A stretch of DNA of 64,000 nucleotides, taken from Psococerastis gibbosa (taxonomy: Eukaryota; Arthropoda; Insecta; Psocodea; Psocidae). The stretch's first letter is position 1, and every line of letters starts with the position of its first letter. Both the position numbers and the translations under genes were made by a program. The DNA lies in assembly GCA_963971405.1 (NCBI GenBank), contig OZ020486.1, forward strand, positions 28,667,419 through 28,731,418. Reading direction: 5' to 3'. Positions 46,317 to 57,605 of this stretch are shown here, in pieces. The notes beneath the pieces are model-generated. The model had not been told where the DNA came from and did no database searches. It saw only the letters and a list, made by a program, of their open reading frames with translations.

Positions 46317-47308
46317 CACTGTGCCGGCCGCAGTGTCCAATGGACTCTTTTTTGATTTTCAAAACTCTGTTACATGAGCTACCATTCACTATCGGTTTGG
46401 CGTTTCATGACTTTTCCTAACTATGTGCATATTTTAAACCCATGAAAAAAAATTGCATTTAGTCAGCAGTTTCTCCGGAAACCGTATTGACCTACGTTGC
46501 CGGCCGCAGTGTCCATTGGACACTTATGGGAGAATGCATTGCGTCATTGCTATATCAATAGCCAGTTCGGGGGGATTGTTTAGTTTCAGGTAGTATTTCA
46601 CTTTATACAATGTGTAAAGAATGGCGTATCTTTTACTTCTTTAGTGTCATGGACCTCAACACAGCTTACGGATCCACAGTTTTTTGCCAAATCAGCACAA
46701 GTCATTACATGCCTCTTGTCCTCTTAGCAAAGTCAAACTGCAGTGTAATATTCGATGAAACAGAAAATAGGAGGTCTCAAATGGCACAATAGAAAAAATC
46801 GAGGCGAGTGCGTTGTACGAATTTTGGCAGCAGAAATTGAAAATAGTGGAAGAAACGTCACCCGTGACAATTTCTTTATTAGTCTGCCAATAGTATAGTA
46901 TATTACCGTAGCTGATGGTTTCCAAAAACTTGAAATTTTAATTTTTTAATTGGGATGGAAAAGTGGGAAAAGGCGTAAGTTCTTAATCATGGATGGATAC
47001 AGGGGGCGGGGTTACTGCCCCCCCCCCCCAAATTTAGTAAATCTATTGTAAGTTAATTTAAATTACGCTCTGATTTAATCAATACTACATAATATGTTTT
47101 TCCTATCTTGACCCACAACTACCCCCTCCCGCCCACCAAATGGGCTGATCCGTCCCTATTCTCAATACAGCTGGGAAAAGAACCGCTCGGAACAAGATGG
47201 GGCGATCAGGACTGGGTATATTTGTGACTAGATAATGCGAAATCCCATAAGTGTCCAATGGACACTGGCGGCCGTTAACGTATGTCAGATGCTCTGGCCG
47301 GCACAGTG
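46317..47308 (+). mobile_element. piggyBac-like element, internally deleted, 992 bp
   Basis: Flanked by TTAA at 46313-46316 and 47309-47312, the piggyBac target. Terminal inverted repeats CACTGTGCCGGCC (13 of 13) lie at 46317-46329 and 47296-47308. A subterminal motif GGCCGCAGTGTCC with palindromic GTGTCCATTGGACAC occurs near the left end, at 46499-46531 and inverted at 47243-47274. Plus-strand coding relics: KEWRIFYFFSVMDLNTAYG (about 46610-46670), like the first catalytic Asp region, and NSGRNVTRDNFFISLPIV (46845-46898), which matches the conserved GRxVTxDNFFTSxPL block with the second catalytic Asp. The rest of the transposase is missing, and a G/C-tract insertion occupies about 46990-47165. 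Confidence 0.85.
46610..46898 (+). pseudogene. piggyBac transposase remnant
   Basis: Two conserved transposase blocks survive in different frames, with a stop (46896-46898) right after the second and a large deletion between them. A full piggyBac transposase is near 600 residues; under 100 are left. Confidence 0.7.
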
Positions 47309-47312
47309 TTAA

Positions 47313-49120
47313 GACGTGTCCGGCTCTCGTCAGTAACAGAGGTTCACCAGATTATGTCTTGTATTGGGCTGCAAGAAAGCTGATGGCGGAAGCCTAATGC
47401 TATGGTGTAGTTAAAAAAAAACATTTCGATATGCTTGACATGTCACATGTGGCCTTCCAATACCAACCATCCACTATCACTACACCAATAGTTTTTTTTA
47501 TCTAAATTCAATAATTAATTGTGACCAATCTGTTTTATTTTTTATTTTTTAATAAATAAATAACATCTTAATTTTCCAGTATACAGGTGAACAGGTACAG
47601 AAAAATAGCGCTTAAAAAATTCTTTTCCTAAACCAATACCTAACTAAAACCTAAACCGTTGTTAAATTAAATTACATATTAACATTGTTTACGCCATTTA
47701 GTTCTTCGATAGAGGTACATATATGATATATATATATGATATATGATATATTTGTGCCTATAACTAATGAAGAGGGGTGAAACTATACCTACGGGCGCCC
47801 TAGCTGTTGCGGTCCTGAAAACAGGTGAAAAGATTTTTTCAATTTAAGGGTTAATTTTAACAGAATAGATGGCCGAATGACATTGTATTATTTCTTAATG
47901 TCTAGGTCAGTAATGCAAACAATAAATAAAAACAACAAATCAATAACTCAATCACAAAAAAAAATTAATAACTTAAGGCAGGGACTTATTTTGTATTTTG
48001 TAAACAAAGGCTGCCCCAGTTAAAGAAGATTTAGAATGTGCGGTATGAACTTTGTAATGGAATAAAACTGCTAGCGCCAATAGAACCTACACCAATACCA
48101 TAGGGCATACATAGACAACTAGAATAAACTGGGCTAGGCTATACTTGTTTACGTCTAATATGCATACGCATGCTGCATTTATAAGGAACCGGACTATAAA
48201 TATCATATTAACGTGCCCGGTGACCGTCCATCTGTGAGCCGGAAGCCCGCTAAAGGGTTTCATGGAGAGACATCTGGTGGCCGTGGGTGGTACGGAAGGA
48301 AATTGTCACCCTATGATTATTTACAAATTCAATCACTGGCATATCCGTGATTCCCGGAAGTCGTAGGGGAGTTTTAAATTCAAATCTAACTAATAAACGG
48401 ATGTCTGATCAATTTTAGGGAGAACAATGATGGACAAGTTATTAGGGCGACTCTGGTCAAAGACATGGATATCGAAATCCGAAAGACAATTTGTTTATAC
48501 TTATTATAATAACTTAATATTATAAAATTATACTATTTAATTATACATGATATTATATTAAATTATATACATAATTATATTCTAGGTATGTTGTTTACCA
48601 GGTAAAACAATGAATTTTCGAAAAATATTTTGTGCATTGCACATAGTCCACATGTATTCATTTATTATGAATATGTGTATGATACATTCAATTGATGCTA
48701 TGACATCTACTATAAAAGGAAGATCGCACGAGTAGGATGGCATTATACTACAGTGTGTAGATTATGCACTGTCTCAGATGTCTGGAGTAAATGGGGACAA
48801 TTTCCCTAGGGCAAACAATTCAACCTAGACTACTTAATAAAAACTCGCACGGTGCTGCAAGAACTTCTTGGTCCCCAAAGCGACTTATTTTCCCTCGAGG
48901 TGGTAAGGGGGAAAAGTCAAAGAAATATTGAAATAAAAATGAAAAACAGAAAATTTAATGGGAATTTTGAATATTTACTGTTTGACTTCAATATACGATT
49001 GCATTATAATTACATATTCCCGGACTTCGCCCCACTAATGGTATGAACGAGTAACCCATGTGGTTGCTCCGTTTGGGCGCATCAGGTACACGTTGAGAAT
49101 AACAAAGAAAAGAAAATAGG
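47313..49120. other. Intergenic DNA, no gene recognised
   Basis: Very AT-rich, with an (AT)n-like stretch at 47724-47752 and AT-rich low complexity at 48490-48595. Confidence 0.5.
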
Positions 49121-49310
49121 GACATGTAGAGTAGTGGTACAGACTCCGACTTTCCCCCGAAAGGTTGTTGGTTTGAATCCCACACTTGCTACATTTTCTG
49201 GCCAAGCAGGCGGTCCCAGGCCATACTAGTTGAGTGTAAGAGAGGGCTTTATAGTCCTAACTCCGATAGGTTGGCTTAGTAATGGAACAAAACGTCAATA
49301 TTTATTTAAT
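49121..49310 (+). repeat. SINE family 2
   Basis: GACATGTAGAGTAGTGGTAC, TTGTTGGTTTGAATCC (B box with one change), CTACATTTTCTGGCC, CTAGTTGAGTGTAAGAG and TTGGCTTAGTAATGGAAC, then a short TTTA tail. Confidence 0.85.
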
Positions 49311-49880
49311 TGTCACTTTGGGGGATAATATACATTGGATGGCAAACTATTTGAAATCCTATAGAGGGAGGTTGAGGGGATCATAATATACAGGGTGTCG
49401 CGTGTAGTTTTGCGAACCCGTTTGTATGACAAACCGACAGACTTTTTTCCAAGCGCAGACCAAGCAACGCTCTTCAACGCAGATAAATCAAGCGCTGGCT
49501 CACATTCGTCTAGTTTCGACGAGTCACTGGCGCTGTGGCAGTTAACCAATAACTCGCCAATTGCGCGTAAATTAAACCTATTCAACCATAAACAAAATAA
49601 CTCGAAAAAAGTAGTTAACATTCGAAAAAAAGCTGTAGCGGAACGGCGGATACTGGAGAGGAAGACGTATGTTATAAATACTGAAAACAAGCGGACGTTG
49701 AGACGAGCTGACTTCCGGTTCAACTGGCATAATCCTCGCGTTATACAGTCATTGCTGGTGGAGATTACGCACGGCAATGATAGATCGCTAATCCTCGCAG
49801 CATCACGCCCGGCCCATCTCACATCACTTTTCAGCCCTAAAAAATTGTCAATGACTACTAAAACAAGCTGAATAAATTCA
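49311..49880. other. Unassigned sequence open on both strands
   Basis: Frames of 158 codons (plus) and 169 codons (minus) lie over each other; both lack an early ATG and any recognisable domain. TATACAGGGTGTCGCGTG near 49389 resembles the CAGGGTGTC word found at ends of several arthropod repeats, so an unclassified transposon remnant is more likely than a gene. Confidence 0.4.
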
Positions 49881-50900
49881 AGTTGTTGGTAAAGAGTTTT
49901 TTTTTAAAGCGTGAAACATGTCTGCAGGCATAGCATCAACGGAAAAGAATAACTTGAGGCCCAATCTGACCCCCCAACGCCACTCCTTTGTTGTACAAAG
50001 TCGAACTCCACCAATACGGCCCAAGGCCGTGCCCAGGTTATTGTTGGGGGGGGGGAGGTCCAAAACGTTTTTTACGTATTTTATTAATGAAAGTCCATTC
50101 AATACAGTGTTCGAAATCAAATTCAAATAAATTTATTCCAATTCTTTAAAAAAAAAAAAAAAAACAGGTTTACACAAAATGATAAATTGCATCACTAAAT
50201 ATCATGTATCAAAAAGTCGAGAAATATTTCTTCTAATGGCTATGATGTTTTTATAACTCTACAATAAATATTTACAATGAAATTATACTTTTTTCAACAA
50301 CAAAACTTGTGGCGTAGGTATCCGGGGACGTCTGGCGGGTTCAATTGGGCATTAACAGGGGAATTATTTAAACTCTTTAAAAACTGTATTTAAACTAACC
50401 CACTTCAAAGCAGATGACATTCAACTGCTTTGTAATTTTTTGTAATAAGGAGCCCTGAAAAAAATTGCATATACGTACAACAACAAACAGCAATTAATCT
50501 CTGTTGACAAGCAATTTCTAATGTAATTGTTATTCCGCTTTAATTCCCCTAAGTCAACTTACATTTATTGCGGTTAATTTAGGATAGTTTACACTTATTC
50601 CCGGATAAGTTATTCTTTGGTGCTACAGTTGCAGAGCTTAAAAGGGGGGTAGTTATTGAAGTGCAGAGAAATTTTACACCTCCAATCGTTCATACAATAT
50701 GTAGTGTTCTTTATTGTCAAATTAGGTTTTGGGGCCAAATGAGTTAGTTTCAACATTATGAAATTGCAAACCTCTACCGTTTGTTAATTGTTAATAAGAG
50801 AACGCTAAATTCTAATGAGGTTCTACATGCTCACGGGAGTATATTTTAATTGCCAAGGGCAAGGTACCGTAACGGTAAACTCGAGTAGGAATAAGACCTT
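49881..50900. other. Intergenic DNA with homopolymers
   Basis: A G run (50045-50056) in CCGTGCCCAGG context like the MITE at 17914, and an A run (50147-50164). No gene seen. Confidence 0.45.
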
Positions 50901-51582
50901 CATTCAGCATACAGTAATATACATGTGCTATGTATACATTTTTTTTTTTTTTTTTTTTATATAAGTTGGGGTACAGGTGTTACCTGTGTGCACTTAAGCC
51001 TATTGGCCTATTGTGCCCCCTACAACAAAGTATCTAGTTCTAGTTCTAGTATGTATACATACTATAGATATGGAATATCACAGAGACAGGAAAGTGGAAA
51101 CAAATTATTAGAAAACACTTGAAGACGTCAGGGGAAAAACAGGAAAGATACACTTTTGGTCGAAATTGAGATAATGGTGACATTCTGTTCAGTTTTTGGT
51201 GTAGTTTTAGATGACCTAACAAAACCGAAGAAAACCAAGTAAGGTTCTGCACAAATGGCGTGGGGGGGGGGGGGGAACAGAATACATGGGAAGAAAGGGC
51301 TACTTTCAACTTTAAATTCAATTTCTGAAAAATTAACCTTTGATCACCTAACCGGTTTTTCCCCTGTCGTCTTAACTTCTCAACGATCTTTATCATCCCG
51401 GAAAATTCCTATTAATCATTAAGTATTCATTCAGCATACAGCAACATACATGTATTACAAGTACAAATACTGTAAATATGGAAGATGAAGTAAACAACAA
51501 ATAGAGACAGGAAAGTGGAAACAAATGATTGGAAAATACTACTCAACGATCTTTATCATCCCGGAAAATTCCTATTAATCAC
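50901..51582. repeat. Direct duplication with internal deletion
   Basis: CATTCAGCATACAG...ATACATGT occurs at 50901 and 51428. GAGACAGGAAAGTGGAAACA follows in both (about 51081 and 51502). CTCAACGATCTTTATCATCC / CGGAAAATTCCTATTAATCA occurs at 51379 and 51542. Unit 1 is therefore about 527 bp and unit 2 about 155 bp, with the middle missing. Confidence 0.8.
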
Positions 51583-51984
51583 ATAAAAAGTAATAATGGT
51601 GAAACATCACTTTGAAATCAGACGAAGAAGTACATCAAAGCTTTGAATCTCTTGGAACGTTAGCAGAGGACTTGGTAAGTGGGCAAAGTCGTAATTAGGT
51701 GCTTAGAAAAGTATTAAATTTTTATGAAAGGCGCTTCTTGTTTCTCAGAAAAAGCTGCATAATGAGCATAATTATTCATAATGAGATCCACTCAATACAA
51801 CGCTTGTTTAGTAAGTTCGAACCAACTAAACAAGAGCGGGTAGGTCAACAGATCTTATTGCTTTCCTACTTAAATACGTACTAAGCTACGTAGAACAAGG
51901 AAAGTTTTGTGAAGGTTGAAATTTTCGGTTTTGGGATTTCAGTGGATTAACACGTTTTGCGGTCCCAGGAACCAAAAAAAAAAG

Positions 51985-52500
51985 TGTTTTTTGACCAAAT
52001 GTCTGTCTGTTAGTCTGTCTGCCTGGTCGTCAATTTGTGGACAAACTACTCATTAGTTTTGATGAAACTATTTTGCATGCAGGTTCACAACAATCATATC
52101 TCAGGACGATTTTTCTTATTTTGGGTTAACTCGATTTTGGGGGATTTACCCTCCAAATACTCAAATAACCGCTAAAAACATTATTTCTTGAAAACGGCTC
52201 CAATGATTTCTTTTAAATTCACATATATTGTAGCCGTTAATAATGCAAATAAAATCCAATATCATATAGGCCAACTATTGTACTACCCATTGATATAAAA
52301 ATAATTGAGGAATAGTTTTTGAGTAATTTTTTTTTAGAGATTTTTTGAAAATAAAGTTATTTAAAAAATGAACAAATGTCCCTGGAGAATAGTTTTGTGA
52401 ACATATGAGTACATGCCACACAATTTCAATAAAATCCGCTGAGTAGTTGACCGGATAATCCGGGAACAGACGGACCGACACACTGACATTTCATAAAAAG
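51985..52500. mobile_element. Foldback-type element
   Basis: Left: AAATGTCTGTCTG, GGACAAACTACTCATTAGTT and ATGAAAC...GGTTCACAAC (about 51998-52092). Right, reversed: AAATGTCAGTGTGTCGGTCC, GGTCAACTACTCAGCGGATT and GTTCACAAAAC. The two halves align in inverted orientation over about 100 bp with many differences. Non-coding. Confidence 0.6.
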
Positions 52501-54341
52501 TAAATTTTTGGGGCCAATGGAATTTAGAAATCGAAAATTTCGACCATCACAAAATTTTCCTAAAGCGTTCGTATAAGCAATAAACATAGAGTAAAAATGT
52601 ATAAAGTGTGTAATTTGGGACGAAGGCGAAGAATCTGAAATGGAAAAGCAGAAAAGGAAACTCTCGGAAAATTCTCGAGATGACGTAATGATGTTGGCCG
52701 GAAACATTACCGATGTTGTTCGCCACGTCTCCGACCTTATTTTCAGCTCAAGTGTCACGTCTTGGCGCTTATCGCCATTGGTAAGTAACTATAAAATTCA
52801 AGGAAGAATTTAATCTCAATGGCTTTTGAAAAAATTCATAATTACAGCATAAGAATGACGTAAGCAGCGTTCACCATTTCAAATGGACTTAAACGCTTTT
52901 ACGTGTTACGAGTACTTAAAAAGTGAGAGACACTGCAGAGGCAATTGAGAAGTTGGAAGCATTATTTCGGATTCATACGAACAATAATATGAAGTGTCAT
53001 TTAAAAAATTGGTACGAGTGAACCCGTACGCTTACAAAGGTGCTCGTGGTCGCAGACAAGATACGAGCACCACTGAAAATGTTCTTCAAAATAATGAAAC
53101 GTTTCAAAGTTTTTAATCAATAATTTTATTTTTCCTGCTTGGGCTTCCCCATAGAAATGCAATGCTTAAATAAATCATACCCCAAAACTCATGTGCTAGA
53201 TACTCCCCCCATTCAGAATTGGAAAATAGGTTTAATTGAAAATATCAAAGTTTTTATGTACGGCGTGAAAAAGCATGACGCTGAAATTGGGAGCCATGAA
53301 ATGTTTCTCTACAGTAACTTCATTTCCAGCACACAGCTATTTTGCTCGCCTGTTTTGCGTTTATCTCCTTGCCTTTTGATCATGGCTATTGTGAACTCAC
53401 AGGCTGACATTTTGCCAAGGGCCAATTCCGATGCGGAAACACGGAAAACGTTTTGGTCGAACACAAGGTAGTCATTGCAACGCCCTGCTATACGCTTCCG
53501 AAGAACATCTAAATCCGCTAAAAAGCAAAGTTGAGGGAAAATGTGAAATAACAAATTAAGCAGCATACGAAATTAGTTAAAATTGGGCCCAGACGTAGAT
53601 TTTCTGTATGTACTTGCTTGTAATATTATTTTCAGCTCGATCAATGCAACGGAAATAATTTACACACTTTTACCGTTTCCCTTGAAAACATTAGTGCTAC
53701 CTTCTCATTAAGTTTTACCAATCCAGGAGGGCTTGGAATGATAAATGAATATAAAACAAGCTAATAGGATATTGTATTATCATAACTGTCATCTAGCACA
53801 GGTATTCTCGTCACTACAACAGTATCCATAAGCTATTATTATCAATTAGTAATAAATCAAATATTGCACTAAAATATAAAACTGACAAATGCTACCGGAA
53901 TTTATTGGCAATACTGTAGATTTGTGCAAGTCGATTATTAAAAATTTAATTACACCACAAAATACCTGCTGTCGCAGATTAATTTTCTCATATTCAAATA
54001 CGACGACAATAACCAGAGGCTATTAAATGTTGGAATCAGTAGTGGCTTACACAATGGTTAGAGCTGAAAACGGACAGGCAATTTGAATGCTGAGTAAAGC
54101 GTAATGACATGCGTCGCCATTCGACTGCGAATCATCATTTCCTCTTTGGAAAATGATAATCGATGACAATATCCGGTGAGAGAACAATGGCGCCACCCAG
54201 TTCACTAGATCAACCCCTTTGTCTCGGAGATGACATTCAGGTAGCCATGCGATCCTTCACCAAGATCACCGTTACAAACGGATTCTCTTTTTTTTTTTTA
54301 ATAAAACTGCCAGCCAAACTAAAGGGAATGTAGGCATTATT

Positions 54342-54375
<34 letters not shown>

Positions 54376-54576
54376 TGGAGAGAAGGGTACATATGGCCAA
54401 CCAGAGTATATAATTGTCAAACATATTTACTTTTGTTCCCACGATTTTCCCAAACCCAATGGCGTATAGAATAATGGTAGTCGCGAGACAAGAGTTTCAA
54501 AAGGTCTTAAATTTAATATTATTCTTAAGTTAAAAACAATGTGGCACCTCCGGAGCCCTGAACGCCACTGTATAAA
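52501..54576. other. Intergenic DNA, no gene recognised
   Basis: Open frames at 53139-53471 (plus) and 53309-53566 (minus) overlap and are not recognisable. An A run of about 28 nt lies at 54344-54371. Confidence 0.45.
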
Positions 54577-54825
54577 ACATTGGAAACATGGACACATGGT
54601 AAAAGTATTTGCCTAAGACTGCCACTGCCAGCCTACGACATTGGAAACATGGCAAATGGTAAAAGTATTTGCCTGAGACTGCCACTACCACCGTACGACA
54701 TTGGAAACATAGACAATTGTAAAAGTATTTGCCTAAGACTGCTACTGCTACCCTACGACATTGGAAACATGGGCACATGGTAAAAAAAGTATATGTCTAA
54801 GACTGTCACTACCACCCTACGACAG
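54577..54825. repeat. Minisatellite, 60-61 bp unit, four copies
   Basis: Units start ACATTGGAAACATGG at 54577, 54638, 54698 and 54758 and continue GTAAAAGTATTTGCCTAAGA / CTGCCACT and CCTACG. The period is a multiple of three, so both strands stay open and produce spurious repeat ORFs. Confidence 0.9.
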
Positions 54826-55819
54826 CCACGGTCGCAAAGGGCGGGCCCGGGACCCATGAGCAAGGTCGGGGGTCCCCGCATTCTGCAATAAAAAAATTGA
54901 ATGTAGCAATTAGATACGACTGACCGCCCCAGTGAAAAAAGTACCGGTAATGCAATTTTTCCACTCCCACCGCTGCCAAAGAACATTACTAAAACATATT
55001 CTATAGTGTGTACGCATAGGAGAGAGAAGGTGGGACATTGCTCCACGGCCCCAGGGTTACCAACACAGGGGCCCGAAACCCACTTATTCTCGTTATGGCT
55101 ATGAAGACAACCCTCGGCCAATTTTCCATGCATGGGGCCAAAATTAGGCAATTCAAAGGCAGACATTTTTCGCGGCGCTACGCTACCTTATTATAAAAAT
55201 AAGCATCGACATCAGATAGAGATATAATTAGCCTATTTAAGTTTTTGTCGATCCATGGATAATTTATTTTTATTAACATTAGTTATGTTCATTAAATAAT
55301 TCAAACACGAAAAATTAAAAATACCCTATGATATTGTCTAGATGATATAGTCCTATAAAACTTACATAGATAAAATCTCTATAACATACGTAGTGAATCA
55401 AATAAAAATTAACAACCTATTAATCCAGGGGTGACAAATATCTACGTTTCACGCCCTCTTATATAGGGGTCATATTATAAACAATACGATTTACACCCTC
55501 GTATGTCGGAGATGCTAGTTTTTTTTTGCATAACGCCGTCTCTGTGAGACCCGCAAGCTATTTTACAATGCAGCGGCAAATGGAGGTCGCTGAGCACTGG
55601 CTGCGAACGGGAAATAAATACTTATGGCAGCTCATTTAATTCCAGATGTGATTTATGAACGTCTTATACACGTATTCTACAGCTGCTCTTGGCTGCTCCT
55701 CACCAAGCAACGCGCTATATTGCACTGTCGTAAATACTCTGTGCATGCTCTTAATAAGCAGGCACCTATCACATTTACTTTATAGCGTTGTAATTGGTTG
55801 AGCATGTCAAAAATAAATA
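54826..55819. other. Intergenic DNA, no gene recognised
   Basis: A GC-richer segment (54830-55160) with a 137-codon minus frame has no identifiable domain. The rest is AT-rich. Confidence 0.4.
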
Positions 55820-56284
55820 CAGTAGAATCCGTTTACTATGACTATGACCGCCTATTATGACGGCATTACACAAGGAAGTTTGGTTTTCATATAAAATTCG
55901 TAAAAAATTGGGATATAATGACTTCGCTTACAATGACATGTCCCTTATTGTGGCCCAGTTTGAATAAATATAAGGTATAATGACTGACTACGCCCTCGGC
56001 AATGTTATTCTTTTCTTCTCTTCTTCTTCTTCTCTATTACAAAATGAAAAACCAAAAGCAGAAAACCTTACAGATTTTTTAATATAAAAATGAAATCGTA
56101 CTGATTACGTGCAATTTTCATTTTTATTTATTGTAATTGCTATGTTTCTCTATTAAAATACATACAATACATATATTTAATGTTTATATAAATAAATAAA
56201 ATTCACAAGACGCTTTCTATGACATCCGCTTATTATGACGTGTTTGTCAATTCCCTTCCATGTCATAATAAACAGATTCCACTG
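55820..56284. mobile_element. pogo/Tigger-like MITE, 465 bp
   Basis: Ends CAGTAGAATCCG (55820) and, inverted, CAGTGGAATCTG (ending 56284) extend as about 23-bp imperfect inverted repeats into TTTA(C/T)TATGAC. More TATTATGAC and TCATAATA words lie just inside both ends, as in pogo-type elements. TA precedes the left end; the right flank is TG, so the TA duplication is not confirmed. No transposase. Confidence 0.6.
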
Positions 56285-57096
56285 TGTAATGTGGCTTTGT
56301 CAGTCCCATTGTAGGTATAATAATACAAAATTGTTAATTGTGAACGGTACCTTTGTTAGGCTGATTTAAAAGATTCATGATGCATCCGAAACTTGACACT
56401 TACCTAAAAGTAAATAGAGAGATATTGTTAATAGACAAATACGATAGACCATTATGAAGTGGTTAGCGGTTGAACATGGCTTTCATCAAAAGATGGCATT
56501 TTCGAGATGTTGTCAACATAATAAGCGTAGTTGTGTTTGACAAGTGGTGGGTAGGAGCAAATAACGGCAGCGCCTCCCTCCCCCTCCGCAATATGTTCTG
56601 CTGCAGACCTCAATGCGTCGTGTAAGATGAGAGCTCGGAGGGGACAGCTTCAGCTGAGAAAATATCATCTGGCAACATTTTACAACAGTGTTCCAGGGCT
56701 GAAGCCAGCAATGGATCAATAACAATTCAGCAGCCAGCATCAGCATCATTTCCCTGTTTTTTTTTTTTTTTTTTTTTTTTACCTCTTCTGTCAGTTTTGA
56801 ATATTTCTGGAATTCTGGGGTTTACCATTGAATATTCAATAATAATAATAATATATTCAATTGCAAACCGCAGAATTTAAGATTTTATTATATATTCATA
56901 TACGTATATTTAATTATTATAAGAAAAGAAAGTAAATTGTCTTTGATTTCCGTATGGGCCCATTCGCTTACAAACAATTTAATGAATGTATCCGATTAAC
57001 CTCTTCAATCGCCTCACTAAGTAACCTAATACTTATAATAATAACTATAATAACCGTTGCTGGCATTTACAAGAAGGAACCATTACTCATGATGGG
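56285..57096. other. Intergenic DNA, no gene seen
   Basis: A T run (56757-56780) and (AAT)n at 56839-56853. Confidence 0.5.
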
Positions 57097-57235
57097 ACCA
57101 CCCGTGCCAAGGCGGTGTAGCGTGCTCGTACTTGTGCGAGTCTCTACACACCTTGCGATATTAGGTTACTTATTAGTGAGGCGAATGAAGAGGTCAATTG
57201 GATACATTCATTAAACTGATTTTATGGGATTAACA
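57097..57235 (+). repeat. Dispersed repeat (family 3), SINE-like
   Basis: GTGTAGCGTGCTCGTACTTG / TGCGAGTCTCTACACACC, then GAATGAAGAGGTCAATTGGA / TACATTCATTAAACTG and ATGGGATTAA. Closest in layout to 5405-5560. Confidence 0.6.
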
Positions 57236-57605
57236 ATAAGAATAAGACATCTGTTATTTAAGTCTATAGACAAACAATAGGTTAAGCTTGCACGTTGCAT
57301 GTATTAGCTTGCCATTTATACCGTCCATGGAACGAAAACAAACCAGAAAGTCACTTAACCAAACTCATATAAAGTCAAGAAAAATGAGAAGAACAAACGA
57401 GGCAAACAGCCGGAAAGGTAAGTTACCTCTTTCGCATTTTATGAGGATACCTAGGTATGTTCTAGCTAGGGGTGAGGACGTGCCATTAAAATAATTCATT
57501 TTATCACACATAAATTTCCAGTTACCAAGTTATGGGAAGTAAACTATAACTGAGTGCTCATTTGATAGCCTCATGAATGGAATTGAAAGCTCCCTAGCCC
57601 CTCGT

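Noticed and set aside
49313-49871. Overlapping frames of 158 (plus) and 169 (minus) codons
   Set aside because: No early ATG in either, no recognisable domain, next to a SINE and a CAGGGTGTC transposon-like word.
53139-53566. Overlapping frames of 110 and 85 codons
   Set aside because: Opposite-strand shadows without domains.
54753-55166. 137-codon minus ORF next to the minisatellite
   Set aside because: Partly minisatellite, the rest featureless; no initiation or splice context.
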